Source: Candidatus Kuenenia stuttgartensis (GTDB lineage Bacteria; Planctomycetota; Planctomycetia; Gemmatales; Gemmataceae). From it: a DNA stretch of 64,000 bases. Positions 52,924-62,623 of the stretch are shown piece by piece (the stretch's first letter is position 1; the number at the start of each line of letters is the position of its first letter). Below the pieces are notes generated by a model. It made no database searches and was not told the origin of the DNA. It saw nothing but the letters and a program-made list of their open reading frames with translations. Made by a program: the position numbers and the translations under genes. The DNA lies in contig CAMCLK010000014.1 of NCBI GenBank assembly GCA_945875585.1, positions 1-64,000 of the forward strand, given 5' to 3'.

Positions 52924-55209
52924 CTAGCGTCCTAGCTCAGCTACAACCATGGCGTGAACGTCTAGGCGTGGTACGGTCACAGTCAGACCATCTGGCGTTT
53001 GGGTTGTTTCCAAAACAGTGCCTTCAGGTTGTAGTTTCACCGATTTGATAGCGGTCCCGTTTCTGAAAACAACCTTGATGGTGTGAATAGGAATAGTTTC
53101 TTCGCGCAGTGGCACATCGTCGTTGGGGAAGGCGTGCCCGCCTGTTGTGTTGACATTATTGAAAAGGTGAACAATAAGCCTTTCACCACTCGCTGTTGTT
53201 TGCCGCATGGTGTTTGAATGAACGCACATGGGCGCTGTTACCCGAACCGGTTGGACAACGCTGCCTGCCGCCCACTCGATGGCTTCCTTGAGAACAAGGC
53301 GCTGATATGGATAGGAATACTGATAATAGCCAGCGTCGAGGCCTGCGGCCATATATACAACCCGGCCTTTGCCATGGGTCCGAGTCATGATGGCAGGTAG
53401 TGTGCCTTGATCGGTGCCATGCGTGTGAAACGTGCCAATGACATTGGTTCCATCGCGTGGTTTGACTCGAACCGCCGGCCCCTTGAATGTGACGAGATCG
53501 GTACCGACAAGCTGCGCAAGTTTTTGGTTAGTCAACGGAAACGTATTGGGCGCCAGCTTGATCGAAAAGATATTGCGGCGCTTTTCCCAATAGTCTGGTC
53601 CTATCGACTTGGCAAAATTAACGTCGAGAGTGTCGTTGCCGGTAGGTTGCACTGGTAGCCCACGATAATCGATACCGAAAATATCGGCACAGCCGAAGTT
53701 GTTCTGTGGGTCTCCGAACTCATTGAATAGCGATGTGTCCAGAGAAGCGACAAGGCCGCCTCCATTACGCACATAGGAGTCGAGCGCCTTGATTTGGCTA
53801 CTGCTGAGGCACGCTGTATTGGGAAGGATGACAACGGCATGCTTTTTTAGTTCTTCCGGCGTCAAGTTCCAATCTTCAATAACAGTGGTTGGCAAGTGTT
53901 CCTCCACACAGGCGCGGAAAGTGCCGAGCACATGCGCCAGATAGCGGTCTTCCACCATCCCAGCCGAACGGCCATAAAAGTTTTTTGTTGTGTCGCTCAT
54001 CACAACAGCGGCCCACGGTTCAGGGGCCTTGTGAGTCAACCATGGTTTCCGTTTTTGAACTTCATCGAGGCAGGTATAAACATCGCGCTGCATGCGCGCG
54101 GGTTGGGAGACCGCGATGCTAGGCGAACAGCCGTAAGTTATACAAAGCATCATGCGACGGAGGATTTCGTGTGCGGGAAAACTGTCTTTTCCATATGGAT
54201 TGCCATGGCTCATTAGGTATGGCTCGCTGAAAGCCACCCGGTGGTTGGTAACCGCCCAAGCATAGGCCACACCAAAGGCAGGCACGATACTGTTACCGCG
54301 GTTCGATTCGTCGAGCCAAAGCTCTTGGTCGGGAGCATCGAACAGCAAGTTCATTCGAGCCGGCATATTGCGCGGAACACTGAGGAAATGCCCGAATCGC
54401 CCGGCATTGGTGCTCCACGTTACCAGTGCCACAGTTGGTTTGATCGACTTGAGTTTGATTTGCGCGCGGCGAATCAGATCTTCCAGCCTTTTATCAGCCC
54501 AATATTGATACCTGCGGAATTCAGGATTGTTCAGGTCGGATTCGGGAATGGATTTACCTGTCTCTGCTAGATAATTTTTACGGCAATGCTGGCAATAGCA
54601 ACCGCCCCCGTGATGTAATCCATCGAAACTAAAGGCATCGACATCCCTGTGTTTTTCTAAAATCTCCGCGAGCATGTCGATGAAAAAATCGCCATAGGGC
54701 CCAAGCGGGCAGAGCATACCACCATGCCCATATTTGACCATGTCGATTTGTGGTATGGTTGTTGTGTTGGTGGGAATACGCCGCCAATCTGGGTGGTTTT
54801 GGTAGACTTCGCCCTGAAGCGTTGGGGGGTATACGGCGAGAATTCGAACGCCCAGTTTCTTGTATTCGGCAATTTCACGGGGTAAATGATCGAGCGGGAC
54901 ATGCGGACTGCGTTTTTTTAATAGTGAGCTGTTATAGTACGGATAGTACGGGTCAACGAAGTTCATTTCGCTGATGCTGACGCCATGCCTCGCTGCCTCC
55001 GCGCGTTGACCGCCACTCATGGTGGAAAGCGTATACCCAACACCTGCGGTATCCTGAACCCATTCTGGAATGGCCACGGGTGTGAATGGTAGTTGCTGCG
55101 CTGCTGCCGCGGTTGCGAAAAACAATAGGAGGGCCGTTGCGGCGGAGTGTGGCATGGAATGATGGGACCTGCGAGAGTGGGAGATCAATAATAAGGGAGC
55201 GAACGTCAT
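52924..55209 (-). CDS. secreted beta-galactosidase-like / glycoside-hydrolase-fold protein
   Basis: About 761 residues from ATG 55209 (AGGGAG just upstream); ATG 55155 gives a tidier signal peptide (MPHSAATALLLFFATAAAAQ). The first 400 residues resemble a TIM-barrel GH fold (KLGVRILAVYPPTLQ, DAFSFDGLHHGGGCYCQHC, VALVTWSTNAGRFG), then a GATase-like beta-galactosidase trimerisation region (VIEDWNLTPEELKKHAVVIL, SYVRNGGGLVAS, THGKGRVVYMAAGLDAGYY), then a C-terminal beta domain. A CYCQHC cysteine cluster follows the FDGLHH strand. It belongs to a poorly characterised Planctomycete family; activity unknown. Confidence 0.75.
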   Translation of the reverse strand: MTFAPLLLISHSRRSHHSMPHSAATALLLFFATAAAAQQLPFTPVAIPEWVQDTAGVGYTLSTMSGGQRAEAARHGVSISEMNFVDPYYPYYNSSLLKKRSPHVPLDHLPREIAEYKKLGVRILAVYPPTLQGEVYQNHPDWRRIPTNTTTIPQIDMVKYGHGGMLCPLGPYGDFFIDMLAEILEKHRDVDAFSFDGLHHGGGCYCQHCRKNYLAETGKSIPESDLNNPEFRRYQYWADKRLEDLIRRAQIKLKSIKPTVALVTWSTNAGRFGHFLSVPRNMPARMNLLFDAPDQELWLDESNRGNSIVPAFGVAYAWAVTNHRVAFSEPYLMSHGNPYGKDSFPAHEILRRMMLCITYGCSPSIAVSQPARMQRDVYTCLDEVQKRKPWLTHKAPEPWAAVVMSDTTKNFYGRSAGMVEDRYLAHVLGTFRACVEEHLPTTVIEDWNLTPEELKKHAVVILPNTACLSSSQIKALDSYVRNGGGLVASLDTSLFNEFGDPQNNFGCADIFGIDYRGLPVQPTGNDTLDVNFAKSIGPDYWEKRRNIFSIKLAPNTFPLTNQKLAQLVGTDLVTFKGPAVRVKPRDGTNVIGTFHTHGTDQGTLPAIMTRTHGKGRVVYMAAGLDAGYYQYSYPYQRLVLKEAIEWAAGSVVQPVRVTAPMCVHSNTMRQTTASGERLIVHLFNNVNTTGGHAFPNDDVPLREETIPIHTIKVVFRNGTAIKSVKLQPEGTVLETTQTPDGLTVTVPRLDVHAMVVAELGR

Positions 55210-55244
55210 GGCGTTCACTCCCTGAAATTCAATGAATGATTTGA

Positions 55245-55742
55245 TTATTTTTTAGCTTCATGATGATGCTCATCATGCGCTTCTTCCTTGAAATCGCCAA
55301 GATATGGTTTTCCATCGAATTCACCGCTTACGGTGCCTTCGAATTCTTGTACCTTACCCAGATTTTCGTGAATGGCGACAAAACGCGAGGATTTGCCTTC
55401 CGGGTCGCCCTGCTGTGGGGCGGCAACCAAGTCCGCTTGGAAAGCTGGAGTTTTAATGGTGAGGAGCAACTGCTTGGCTGAAATGGAAACATTCTTTTTC
55501 AAGCTGCCGCTGAGAATGTAAACAGTCGCTTCTTTTTTGGCATGATCGACGCAAAATTCAGCATGATGCTTACCAAAATCAAAAATGGTACCGCCATGGG
55601 GCGACTTACCATGTTCATGCGCCGCGTCAGTGTCTGTTTTTTGGGTGGATTTCCCTTTGGCCGATTCACCAACTTTGGCGCATCCCACGAGCATTACTGC
55701 TGCCAGCAATAATACGGCTCCGGTCAATCGTGTAATGGTCAT
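55245..55742 (-). CDS. His-rich lipoprotein at the end of the metal-efflux operon
   Basis: 165 residues from ATG 55742. Lipobox LLLAAVMLVGC gives a lipidated Cys. The first 50 mature residues hold HEHGKSPHGGTIFDFGKHHAEF and the tail ends EEAHDEHHHEAKK, so metal binding (Cu, Zn or Ni) is likely. The middle is a beta domain (EATVYILSGSLKKNVSIS). It starts 54 bases after the RND pump gene and probably feeds or buffers metal in the periplasm. Confidence 0.8.
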   Translation of the reverse strand: MTITRLTGAVLLLAAVMLVGCAKVGESAKGKSTQKTDTDAAHEHGKSPHGGTIFDFGKHHAEFCVDHAKKEATVYILSGSLKKNVSISAKQLLLTIKTPAFQADLVAAPQQGDPEGKSSRFVAIHENLGKVQEFEGTVSGEFDGKPYLGDFKEEAHDEHHHEAKK

Positions 55743-55796
55743 GTTCAACGATCCTTTCAGTAATGGGTTTCATCCATGTTGTATGGATTGGGTTGC

Positions 55797-58700
55797 CTAG
55801 GAAAAATCATCAGGCGCTGACTCGACACGAGCCAGCCGATCGGCATCATTGCCGCTGAATCGCCAGAAAAGCCCGGGGTGAATCAGGAACTCACAAAGGG
55901 TAGAGGTCACGAGTCCGCCCAGAATCACCGTGGAAACGGGATACAGTATTTCGAGCCCAGGTTTATTGCCACCCGCGACAAGAGGAACCAGACCAATCCC
56001 GGCAGTGAGCGCGGTCATAAGAACTGGTGCCAGTCGTTCCAGGCTGCCAAGCATCACGGTTTCCTTGCTGAACGGTCTGCCATCTGTGCGCATCAAGTAA
56101 AAATAATGAGTCACCAGTAAAATGCCGTTCCGCACGGCGATGCCCCCCAGTGATACAAATCCAACGAGGCTTGCCACAGTGAGCGTTTGGTTGGTTATCA
56201 GCAATGCAAATACCCCGCCAATAAAAGCCGTCGGCACAGCGTTGAGGATTTGCAGGCAAATTCTTACGGATGGGTAAAGCATATATAGCACAGCAAACAC
56301 ACCGCAAACGGAGATGGTGGCCAGTAGCATAATAAGCATTGTCGCCGATTTTTGTGCCTCAAACTGGCCGCCATATTCAACGAAATAACCTTCGGGCATG
56401 GGAACAAGTAGTTTCGTTCGGGTTTGTATATCAGAAACAACACTGGCAAGATCTCGGCCTTGTGTATTGCAGCGAATGACGGCTCGGCGGCGTACATTGT
56501 CGCGATTGATCTGGTTTTGCCCGCCAGCGCCTTGTGGTATATCTGCAATGTCCTTGAGGCGGACGTGGCCTTTTCCGTTTGGAAGTTCGATACGGAGTTC
56601 GCCTAGTAGGTGGTAATCGGTGCGATGTGTGGCATTCAGTTTCACTATCAAATCAAATCGGCGCTGCCCTTCGAGCACTTGGGAAATCACTTCTCCTTTC
56701 ATGGCTGTTTCGATAAACCGCGCCACAGTGCGGCGACTGAGACCGTACCTGGCAAGATCATCGGCTCGTGGAATTATGTGAAGTTCATCCACAGTTTCCT
56801 GCGGATCAATCACCGGGGTTGTTAGTCCGGGCACATCGCTGATGGCATTTCGGATCCGGGTGGCCAACTTTTTCAGTTCGTCGAGATCGTCACCAAATAC
56901 TTTAATGGCAATCTGTGCTGTCACGCCTGACAGCATGTGGGATATCAGGTGTGCCATCGGTTGTTCTGCTTCAAAATCAACCCACGGCACTTCTTCACGC
57001 AGGGTGGCCAGAAGTGTCGCAAGCATCGCTTCCCGGCTATGGGACGCATGCGGATTCATGGAAAGGATATACTCAGACCTGCCCACAGGTTCCGCGTGTT
57101 CATCCAGTTCAGCACGGCCTGTACGTCTGACAAAATGAATAATGGGCCCGGATGGGTTTTCCGGGCTGAACTTCATGGAGCGCAACCGCGAATCAATCAG
57201 CAGGGCAGTGCTATTGGATGCCTGAAGTGAGGAACCAGCGGGTAGGGTGACATTGATTTGAATGGAGCCCTCATCAAATTTAGGCAGAAAATCAGCTCCC
57301 ATGTGTGACAACTTCCAGCCGCAATAAACAACGATGGCCCATGTGGCTAGTAATAACCAGCCAGTTCTTCGCATGCTCAAACCAATCAGAAAACGCGCGA
57401 ACCATTTCAGGATGCGCAGCAACATCCCGTCAATATGACCATGGGCCGCGTGTGTTCGCGCCAGCAAATAGTACGACAATACCGGTGTCACGGTCATCGA
57501 CACCAGCAATGATGATAAAATAGATATGATGTATGCCAAACCAAGTGGCGCAAAGAGTCGCCCTTCCACGCCGGACAGCGCGAACAGCGGCAGAAACGCG
57601 AGAACCACCACGGCAGTTCCGTAGACGATGGCTGATCTGATTTCCACGCTCGCCGAATAAATCACGGAAAGGGAAGATTGAGGTTGCAATAGCTGGCTGT
57701 TTTCGCGGAGTCGTCGGAAGATATTTTCCACATCTACAATGGCATCGTCAACCAGTTCGCCCATCGCGACAGCGATGCCGCCCAAGGTCATCACATTGAT
57801 CGATGGTTCGGTTCCCGTCAGTAATCCGATCAGCCGGAAGGCAAGGGTGGTCATGACCAGTGACAATGGAATGGCTGTGAGTGTGATGAATGTCGTGCGC
57901 ACATTCAGAAGAAAAGCAAAAAGAATGAAAACAACAAGAACGGCGCCAATCACAAGCGATTCGCCAACAAAATAGATGCCACGGTCGATGAAATCCTTGA
58001 GCTGAAACAGTTGTGTGTTGATCACATAATCGGCAGTTAAAACCGATTCTGAATCATTCAGCACTGTTTTGATTTTTGATGTGATGGCGCGAGTATCGGC
58101 ATGCGGTTGCTTGACCACCGTGATGACAACGGCATCCATGCCATCGATAGCGCCATCTCCGCGTTTGGGTGCCGGCCCCTCCGTTACCGTGGCAACCTGA
58201 CTGAGGACAATATTTCGTTGGGGGTTGGTCTTGACCGGAATTTTGCGAAGGTCATCCAGCACTTTCTCGGATTGAGGGCCGAGGCGCGCGATCACCCGAA
58301 CTGGGCGCTCAACCAAGCCTTCTTCGGTGTACCCGCCGCTGGCATTGAGGTTGTTATCTAAAATAGCTTGATCAATATCCTGAATGGTGACTCCGTATTC
58401 CTGCATGGTTGTCGGATCCACCAGCACCTGATACTGTTTTCTGTCACCGCCCAAAATGATGACTTCGGCAACCCCCTGTTCCTTCAGAAGGCGTGGCCGA
58501 ATAACCCAATCCGCCAAGGTCCGCACATCCATCCGCATCTGCTCGGGAGAGCGGAATGTAACGGTGTGTGACATGTTACCAATTTTGAATTGAACCGTGT
58601 TTCCGTTGGTTGTGGCGTTCCATTGCGGGTTTGAGTAAACCACGGGTTTCCACGACTGCGGATTGTGCCGATCGACTATTTCCCAAACATGGAGGATGAA

Positions 58701-59219
58701 GGCCCCGTTTTTTTGCACCCGTTCGGCCATTAATCCTGTGCGATCGATGGCTGCCAGTACCCCGAGGCGTGGCCCTGTTTGGCGATACAGGCCGATGTGC
58801 ATGATTTGGCCCATGATCGAACTGGGCGGCGTCATCATCGGGCGGATATTGGGTGGAATGACCGATGAGATTGAGTTTAGGCGTTCCTGCACAATCTGGC
58901 GGGCATAGCGCGTCTCCATTTGCCAGTTGAATTCCACATAAGTCACAACCAATCCCTGACTTGATTGGCTGCGAACAGCCTGAACTCCCGGAGCTCCCAA
59001 AATGGCTGTTTCTATGGGTTGTGCCACCAAGGCTTCGATGTCTTCGGGTGAGTAGCCTGGGCATTCTGTCAGTAAGACAACGCGCGGCCTGTCTAGGTCT
59101 GGAAAAACATCCACTGGCAAGGTTGTGGCAAGGTAGCTGCCATATACCATGACAATCAAAGCTACAACCATCACCATGGTGCGGTAGCGAAGCGACAGTC
59201 GGATCACGAGATCGAGCAT
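55797..59219 (-). CDS. heavy-metal efflux RND permease (CusA/CzcA family)
   Basis: 1140 residues, full length. N-terminal MLDLVIRLSLRYRTMVMVVALI and TLPVDVFPDLDRPRVVLLTE; two large periplasmic loops; the TM4 segment GGIAVAMGELVDDAIVDVENIF contains the acidic residues of the proton relay. The HME subfamily motif fits neither the classical Zn/Co nor the Cu/Ag consensus cleanly, so the metal is not assigned. It pumps metal ions across the outer membrane with the adaptor encoded 12 bases upstream. No outer-membrane TolC-like gene is in the window. Confidence 0.94.
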   Translation of the reverse strand: MLDLVIRLSLRYRTMVMVVALIVMVYGSYLATTLPVDVFPDLDRPRVVLLTECPGYSPEDIEALVAQPIETAILGAPGVQAVRSQSSQGLVVTYVEFNWQMETRYARQIVQERLNSISSVIPPNIRPMMTPPSSIMGQIMHIGLYRQTGPRLGVLAAIDRTGLMAERVQKNGAFILHVWEIVDRHNPQSWKPVVYSNPQWNATTNGNTVQFKIGNMSHTVTFRSPEQMRMDVRTLADWVIRPRLLKEQGVAEVIILGGDRKQYQVLVDPTTMQEYGVTIQDIDQAILDNNLNASGGYTEEGLVERPVRVIARLGPQSEKVLDDLRKIPVKTNPQRNIVLSQVATVTEGPAPKRGDGAIDGMDAVVITVVKQPHADTRAITSKIKTVLNDSESVLTADYVINTQLFQLKDFIDRGIYFVGESLVIGAVLVVFILFAFLLNVRTTFITLTAIPLSLVMTTLAFRLIGLLTGTEPSINVMTLGGIAVAMGELVDDAIVDVENIFRRLRENSQLLQPQSSLSVIYSASVEIRSAIVYGTAVVVLAFLPLFALSGVEGRLFAPLGLAYIISILSSLLVSMTVTPVLSYYLLARTHAAHGHIDGMLLRILKWFARFLIGLSMRRTGWLLLATWAIVVYCGWKLSHMGADFLPKFDEGSIQINVTLPAGSSLQASNSTALLIDSRLRSMKFSPENPSGPIIHFVRRTGRAELDEHAEPVGRSEYILSMNPHASHSREAMLATLLATLREEVPWVDFEAEQPMAHLISHMLSGVTAQIAIKVFGDDLDELKKLATRIRNAISDVPGLTTPVIDPQETVDELHIIPRADDLARYGLSRRTVARFIETAMKGEVISQVLEGQRRFDLIVKLNATHRTDYHLLGELRIELPNGKGHVRLKDIADIPQGAGGQNQINRDNVRRRAVIRCNTQGRDLASVVSDIQTRTKLLVPMPEGYFVEYGGQFEAQKSATMLIMLLATISVCGVFAVLYMLYPSVRICLQILNAVPTAFIGGVFALLITNQTLTVASLVGFVSLGGIAVRNGILLVTHYFYLMRTDGRPFSKETVMLGSLERLAPVLMTALTAGIGLVPLVAGGNKPGLEILYPVSTVILGGLVTSTLCEFLIHPGLFWRFSGNDADRLARVESAPDDFS

Positions 59220-59231
59220 TCCAACTCCAGA

Positions 59232-60662
59232 TTAGTGATTCCCCATGTGGACGCTTCCGTCCGCATGAATGTGGAATCCCTTGGGCATGCTGATGTCCTG
59301 CGATTTGATCATGCGGTTTAATTGTGAAGCGCCCAATTGCACAACAAAAATTCCCGGCGGCACGCTACCGTCGTTGGCAATCACGATGTTCCGTCTGTCC
59401 TGAAAGACTACACGAACGGGTTTTCGATCAAACACATCACCGTTTTGACGAAAAACATAAGCTTCTGCCCCATCGCGCGCCACAGCGTCTGTTGGCAGTA
59501 TGAACACGTTATTGATGGCATCGGTGCGCACCATCAAACGCACGCGCTGACCCGGCCGAAACCGCCAGAGTGTTTGCGATTTATCACCATTGGCAACAAC
59601 GCGTGATTGATTGTCCAGTGGTAATAAAAACCGGAATGTCCGGCTGTCAGGGTCGATATTATTGGCTATGTATGAGACTTGGAAGTTTTGTTGGATGACT
59701 GGCCAATCGGGTATGTTTTCTTCTGAAAAATCAACTTCGACGGGCCATCTTTCCTTAACTGTTCGTTCCAGGCAGGCTGATTCGTCGCGAAAGGCGCGGC
59801 CTTCGATGGAAAGCATCTGGTGGTTGGATAGCAAACACATGGTTTGGCCGGCCTGCACCTGCTGCCCCAATTCAACTTTCAGTTCCTGAATTTCGAAATC
59901 GGTGCCGGTTGGCCCATTGGCTGGTGCCGATTGTGTTGTCCGTTCTGGCACAACAATAGTGATTTCACTGATGAAGTTGCCCTCTGTCACGCCTTGAATC
60001 TGCGCCGGAGGCAATCCACGGTTCAATAGTTCCTGACGGTAAGCCTTGGCGCCCACTTCCAGACGAGTGATCTGGTTTTCGACTTCAATGACCCTGGCTT
60101 CTGCCACGGCACCTGCCGCAGCCACAAGCCGTTGGCGCTGGGATTGTGCCAGTTTGATGTCCTGTGTTGCCTTGAACAGTTCGCTTTGCGTGAGGTGAAT
60201 CGATTCGCTTAGTAATTTGAGAGTGAACAAGGCGGTTCCCGGCTTGACATTTTCTCCGGCAACCCGATGAATTCGGCTCACGATGCCTGTCACGGGCGCC
60301 ACAATTCCCCTGTCGCTGAAGCCAGGTCGGTCGATCACCATGCCTGGGACTGTGATGGTTTTCCAGAAGGTGTCTGCCTTGAGTGGTTTGGATGTCAGGC
60401 CTAAATTCTTCTGCGCCTGTGCTGTCAAAGTCACCTGCTCCGAGGGTGGCGCCGCATTTTGTGATCCAGCCGCGATGTCGATTTCAACCTCTGATGCTGG
60501 AGAAATAGAGGCGATCCAATAGTCGCGGGCCAAAAAGCAGGTTCCTGCCACGATTAGAATCAATCCCAGCGAAATCCAAATCCATAATTTGCTGGATGTT
60601 TGTGTGCTGGTGGATTTCGGCTCCTTTTGAGGAACAGCGACTTCACCATGGTGTTCGCGCAT
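59232..60662 (-). CDS. RND efflux periplasmic adaptor (CusB/CzcB type)
   Basis: 476 residues from ATG 60662 (GGAG 7 bases before; GTG 60674 also in frame). One membrane anchor (LWIWISLGLILIVAGTCFLA), barrel-sandwich region GIVAPVTGIVSRIHRVAGENVKPG, helical hairpin (LTQSELFKATQDIKLAQSQRQRL), beta-barrel and C-terminal tail FHIHADGSVHMGNH with His and Met that may bind metal. It links the inner-membrane pump to an outer-membrane channel. Confidence 0.92.
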   Translation of the reverse strand: MREHHGEVAVPQKEPKSTSTQTSSKLWIWISLGLILIVAGTCFLARDYWIASISPASEVEIDIAAGSQNAAPPSEQVTLTAQAQKNLGLTSKPLKADTFWKTITVPGMVIDRPGFSDRGIVAPVTGIVSRIHRVAGENVKPGTALFTLKLLSESIHLTQSELFKATQDIKLAQSQRQRLVAAAGAVAEARVIEVENQITRLEVGAKAYRQELLNRGLPPAQIQGVTEGNFISEITIVVPERTTQSAPANGPTGTDFEIQELKVELGQQVQAGQTMCLLSNHQMLSIEGRAFRDESACLERTVKERWPVEVDFSEENIPDWPVIQQNFQVSYIANNIDPDSRTFRFLLPLDNQSRVVANGDKSQTLWRFRPGQRVRLMVRTDAINNVFILPTDAVARDGAEAYVFRQNGDVFDRKPVRVVFQDRRNIVIANDGSVPPGIFVVQLGASQLNRMIKSQDISMPKGFHIHADGSVHMGNH

Positions 60663-60778
60663 GCGATTCTCCACATGTTTCCGCGCAATGATGCGCGTTC
60701 TTGACTTATATTGTTATTGAATTATCGGGGGATAGCCGAGTAGTCGGCTCATGAGAATAATGTTCCGGGATTATCGGC

Positions 60779-61237
60779 CTAAATAGTCAGTTTGCAGTAC
60801 GACTGGATTACGTTGCGATGGTCGTGCCAAGGCAAGATTTTGGTTGAATGTAATGGTTTGCAGATTGAATTGGATGCGGCAAGGAACCCCTGCCTGCACA
60901 ACATAGAACAGGTATTGTTAAACGGTGGCGCGGGGTCGTCGGGTTGAATGATCGATGGAGTAGGATTTTTTGTCGGGCAGCCCGGTGCATGATTATCGTG
61001 AGTTGGGCAAGACTGATCGCATTGCTTTGCTGGTAAGACAATTGATGCTTGGCGTGTATGCCCATGGCATGGACAGGAATCGTCGCTTTCAAGGCTGTCT
61101 GATCCGGGTGGGCAGTCTGTATACGTGGATGTTTGGTTTGATTTGTGCGCGATGCATGGGCAACACAGGCAGATCCTATGCGGAATCAGCATGGCGAGGC
61201 AGACAAGTACCATGAGGAACCGGCACACTGGTTTCAA
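60779..61237 (-). CDS. exported Cys/His-rich protein leading the metal-efflux operon
   Basis: About 152 residues. I choose TTG 61237 because AGAGGAG lies 7 bases before it; it gives the signal FLMVLVCLAMLIPHRICLCC. The mature part carries many Cys and His: LCCPCIAHK, CPCHGHTRQ, CDQSCPTHDNHAPGCP and CSMLCRQG. No family recognised. As first gene before the adaptor and pump (116 bases to the adaptor start) it is a plausible periplasmic metal sponge or sensor. Sulfur/His density is unlike any neighbour. Confidence 0.65.
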   Translation of the reverse strand: MKPVCRFLMVLVCLAMLIPHRICLCCPCIAHKSNQTSTYTDCPPGSDSLESDDSCPCHGHTRQASIVLPAKQCDQSCPTHDNHAPGCPTKNPTPSIIQPDDPAPPFNNTCSMLCRQGFLAASNSICKPLHSTKILPWHDHRNVIQSYCKLTI

Positions 61238-61307
61238 AGCTGTTCTCCTCTTCTGGCACATAAAAATTAGTATCCGTGAATTGGGTTCTCCGGGTCAATC
61301 ACACCAA

Positions 61308-61331
61308 TGTATAACAGGTTAGCATGCTAAC
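61308..61331 (-). promoter_or_regulatory. palindromic operator and -10 element before the metal-efflux operon
   Basis: GTTAGCATGCTAAC (61318-61331) is a perfect 14-base palindrome. Four bases downstream on the minus strand is TGTTATACA, an extended -10 with TATACA at 61313-61308, about 70 bases before the start codon of the Cys/His-rich gene. The palindrome therefore sits in the promoter spacer, the placement typical of MerR-family operators. No obvious -35 and no regulator gene are in the window. Confidence 0.5.
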
Positions 61332-61412
61332 TGGGTGACGATTGCGCTTAGTGCGATTCAGAGGTTTTAAACTTCGTTCAGACGGTTGATGGCTTTGTTT
61401 GAGGAGTCTTTT

Positions 61413-62102
61413 ATGAAGATGCGGCGGTTCGTAATGGTTGTGCTCCTAGCCTGTTGTATGTGGGCAAATAGGGGGGTGGGGCAGTCAACGGACGACCGAG
61501 CCAAAGTGGAACGCATTCTCTTTCTAGGCAATAGCATCACGCTGCATGGTCCAAAACCTGAAATAGGCTGGACTGGCAATTGGGGGATGGCGGCGTCGTC
61601 GCTGAATAGCGACTATGCCCATCTACTCGTGGCCGCTATCAACAAGAAGACCGGCAGCAAGCTGACCATTGATCCGGTATCTGCCGGAAACATTATCAAT
61701 ATCGCTGATATTTTTGAAAGAAACTACGCAAGCTATGAGCCATCACGGATCAGGAAGCAGCTTGATTGGAAGGCCGACGCTGTAATCTTGCAGTTTGGCG
61801 AAAATGTTCCGGGACCCGGTTTCAGGGCGGACCTGTTTCACACGGGCTTGAAAGCCTTGATGAATGACATCAAGGCATCTGGCAATCCTCGTATTTACGT
61901 GACTGGCACCATTCTGGGCAGAGTGAAGGAACTCGATGAAATCAAGAAAAAAGTTTGTGCGGAAGACCCGGAACGAAGGTTCTATGTCGATATGGCCGCC
62001 TACAGATTAAAAGGCAACCTGAATGGCGCCTTTGGTCACCCGGGCGACAAGGGGATGCAGGTGATCGCTGACTTGCTTCTGGAGGCGATGGTCAAAAAGT
62101 AA
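61413..62102 (+). CDS. secreted SGNH/GDSL-type hydrolase
   Basis: 229 residues from ATG 61413 (GAGGAG 7 bases before). Leader RRFVMVVLLACCMWANRGVG. Block I ILFLGNSITLHG holds the Ser nucleophile (GNSIT); a Gly in SAGN and the C-terminal FGHPGDKGMQVIADLL with Asp/His give the rest of the site. Esterase or acetyl-xylan-esterase-like activity is expected. Divergent from the metal operon. Confidence 0.85.
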   Translation: MKMRRFVMVVLLACCMWANRGVGQSTDDRAKVERILFLGNSITLHGPKPEIGWTGNWGMAASSLNSDYAHLLVAAINKKTGSKLTIDPVSAGNIINIADIFERNYASYEPSRIRKQLDWKADAVILQFGENVPGPGFRADLFHTGLKALMNDIKASGNPRIYVTGTILGRVKELDEIKKKVCAEDPERRFYVDMAAYRLKGNLNGAFGHPGDKGMQVIADLLLEAMVKK

Positions 62103-62198
62103 GTGCCTGCTGCGGAGACTTAATTTACCCCGCGCGCAGGGCTAGTGCATGTTGCGGGAAATGTTAATTTTTTAAGGAAATGCCAAAGGGTGAATGTT

Positions 62199-62588
62199 AT
62201 GTTCCAAGTGAATATTTACGCGGTGATACTGGCCGCTTTTTCCAGTTTTATGCTGGGAGGCCTTTGGTATTCACCCTTGATGTTCGGCAAATTGTGGATT
62301 AATGAAAACAAAATTGTGGAAGGGAAAGGCAGCCCTTTGCGGATTTTTGGCATAAGTTTTGTGATGTCGGTGATTTCCGCATGGGCTTTTGCGGTATGGA
62401 TTGGCCCAGCTCCGGAACTAGCCCATGCTATCAATCAGGGTGTGGTGGTGGGGCTGCTGTTTGTGTGCACAAGCATGGGAATCAATTACCAGTTCTCACA
62501 GCGAGGTTTTCTACTTTGGGCGATTGATGGCGGCTACCATGTGGCCCAGTTTGGCCTGTTTGGTTTGGTTATTGGTGTTTGGCATTGA
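62199..62588 (+). CDS. DUF1761 membrane protein
   Basis: 129 residues from ATG 62199. Four hydrophobic segments with the DUF1761 features SSFMLGGLWYSPLMFGKLW and the C-terminal WAIDGGYHVAQFGLFGLVIG. Inner-membrane protein of unknown function. Confidence 0.82.
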   Translation: MFQVNIYAVILAAFSSFMLGGLWYSPLMFGKLWINENKIVEGKGSPLRIFGISFVMSVISAWAFAVWIGPAPELAHAINQGVVVGLLFVCTSMGINYQFSQRGFLLWAIDGGYHVAQFGLFGLVIGVWH

Positions 62589-62623
62589 TCAGCACTTTTC
62601 CATTTGCTCAAAAGGAGTTGGTT

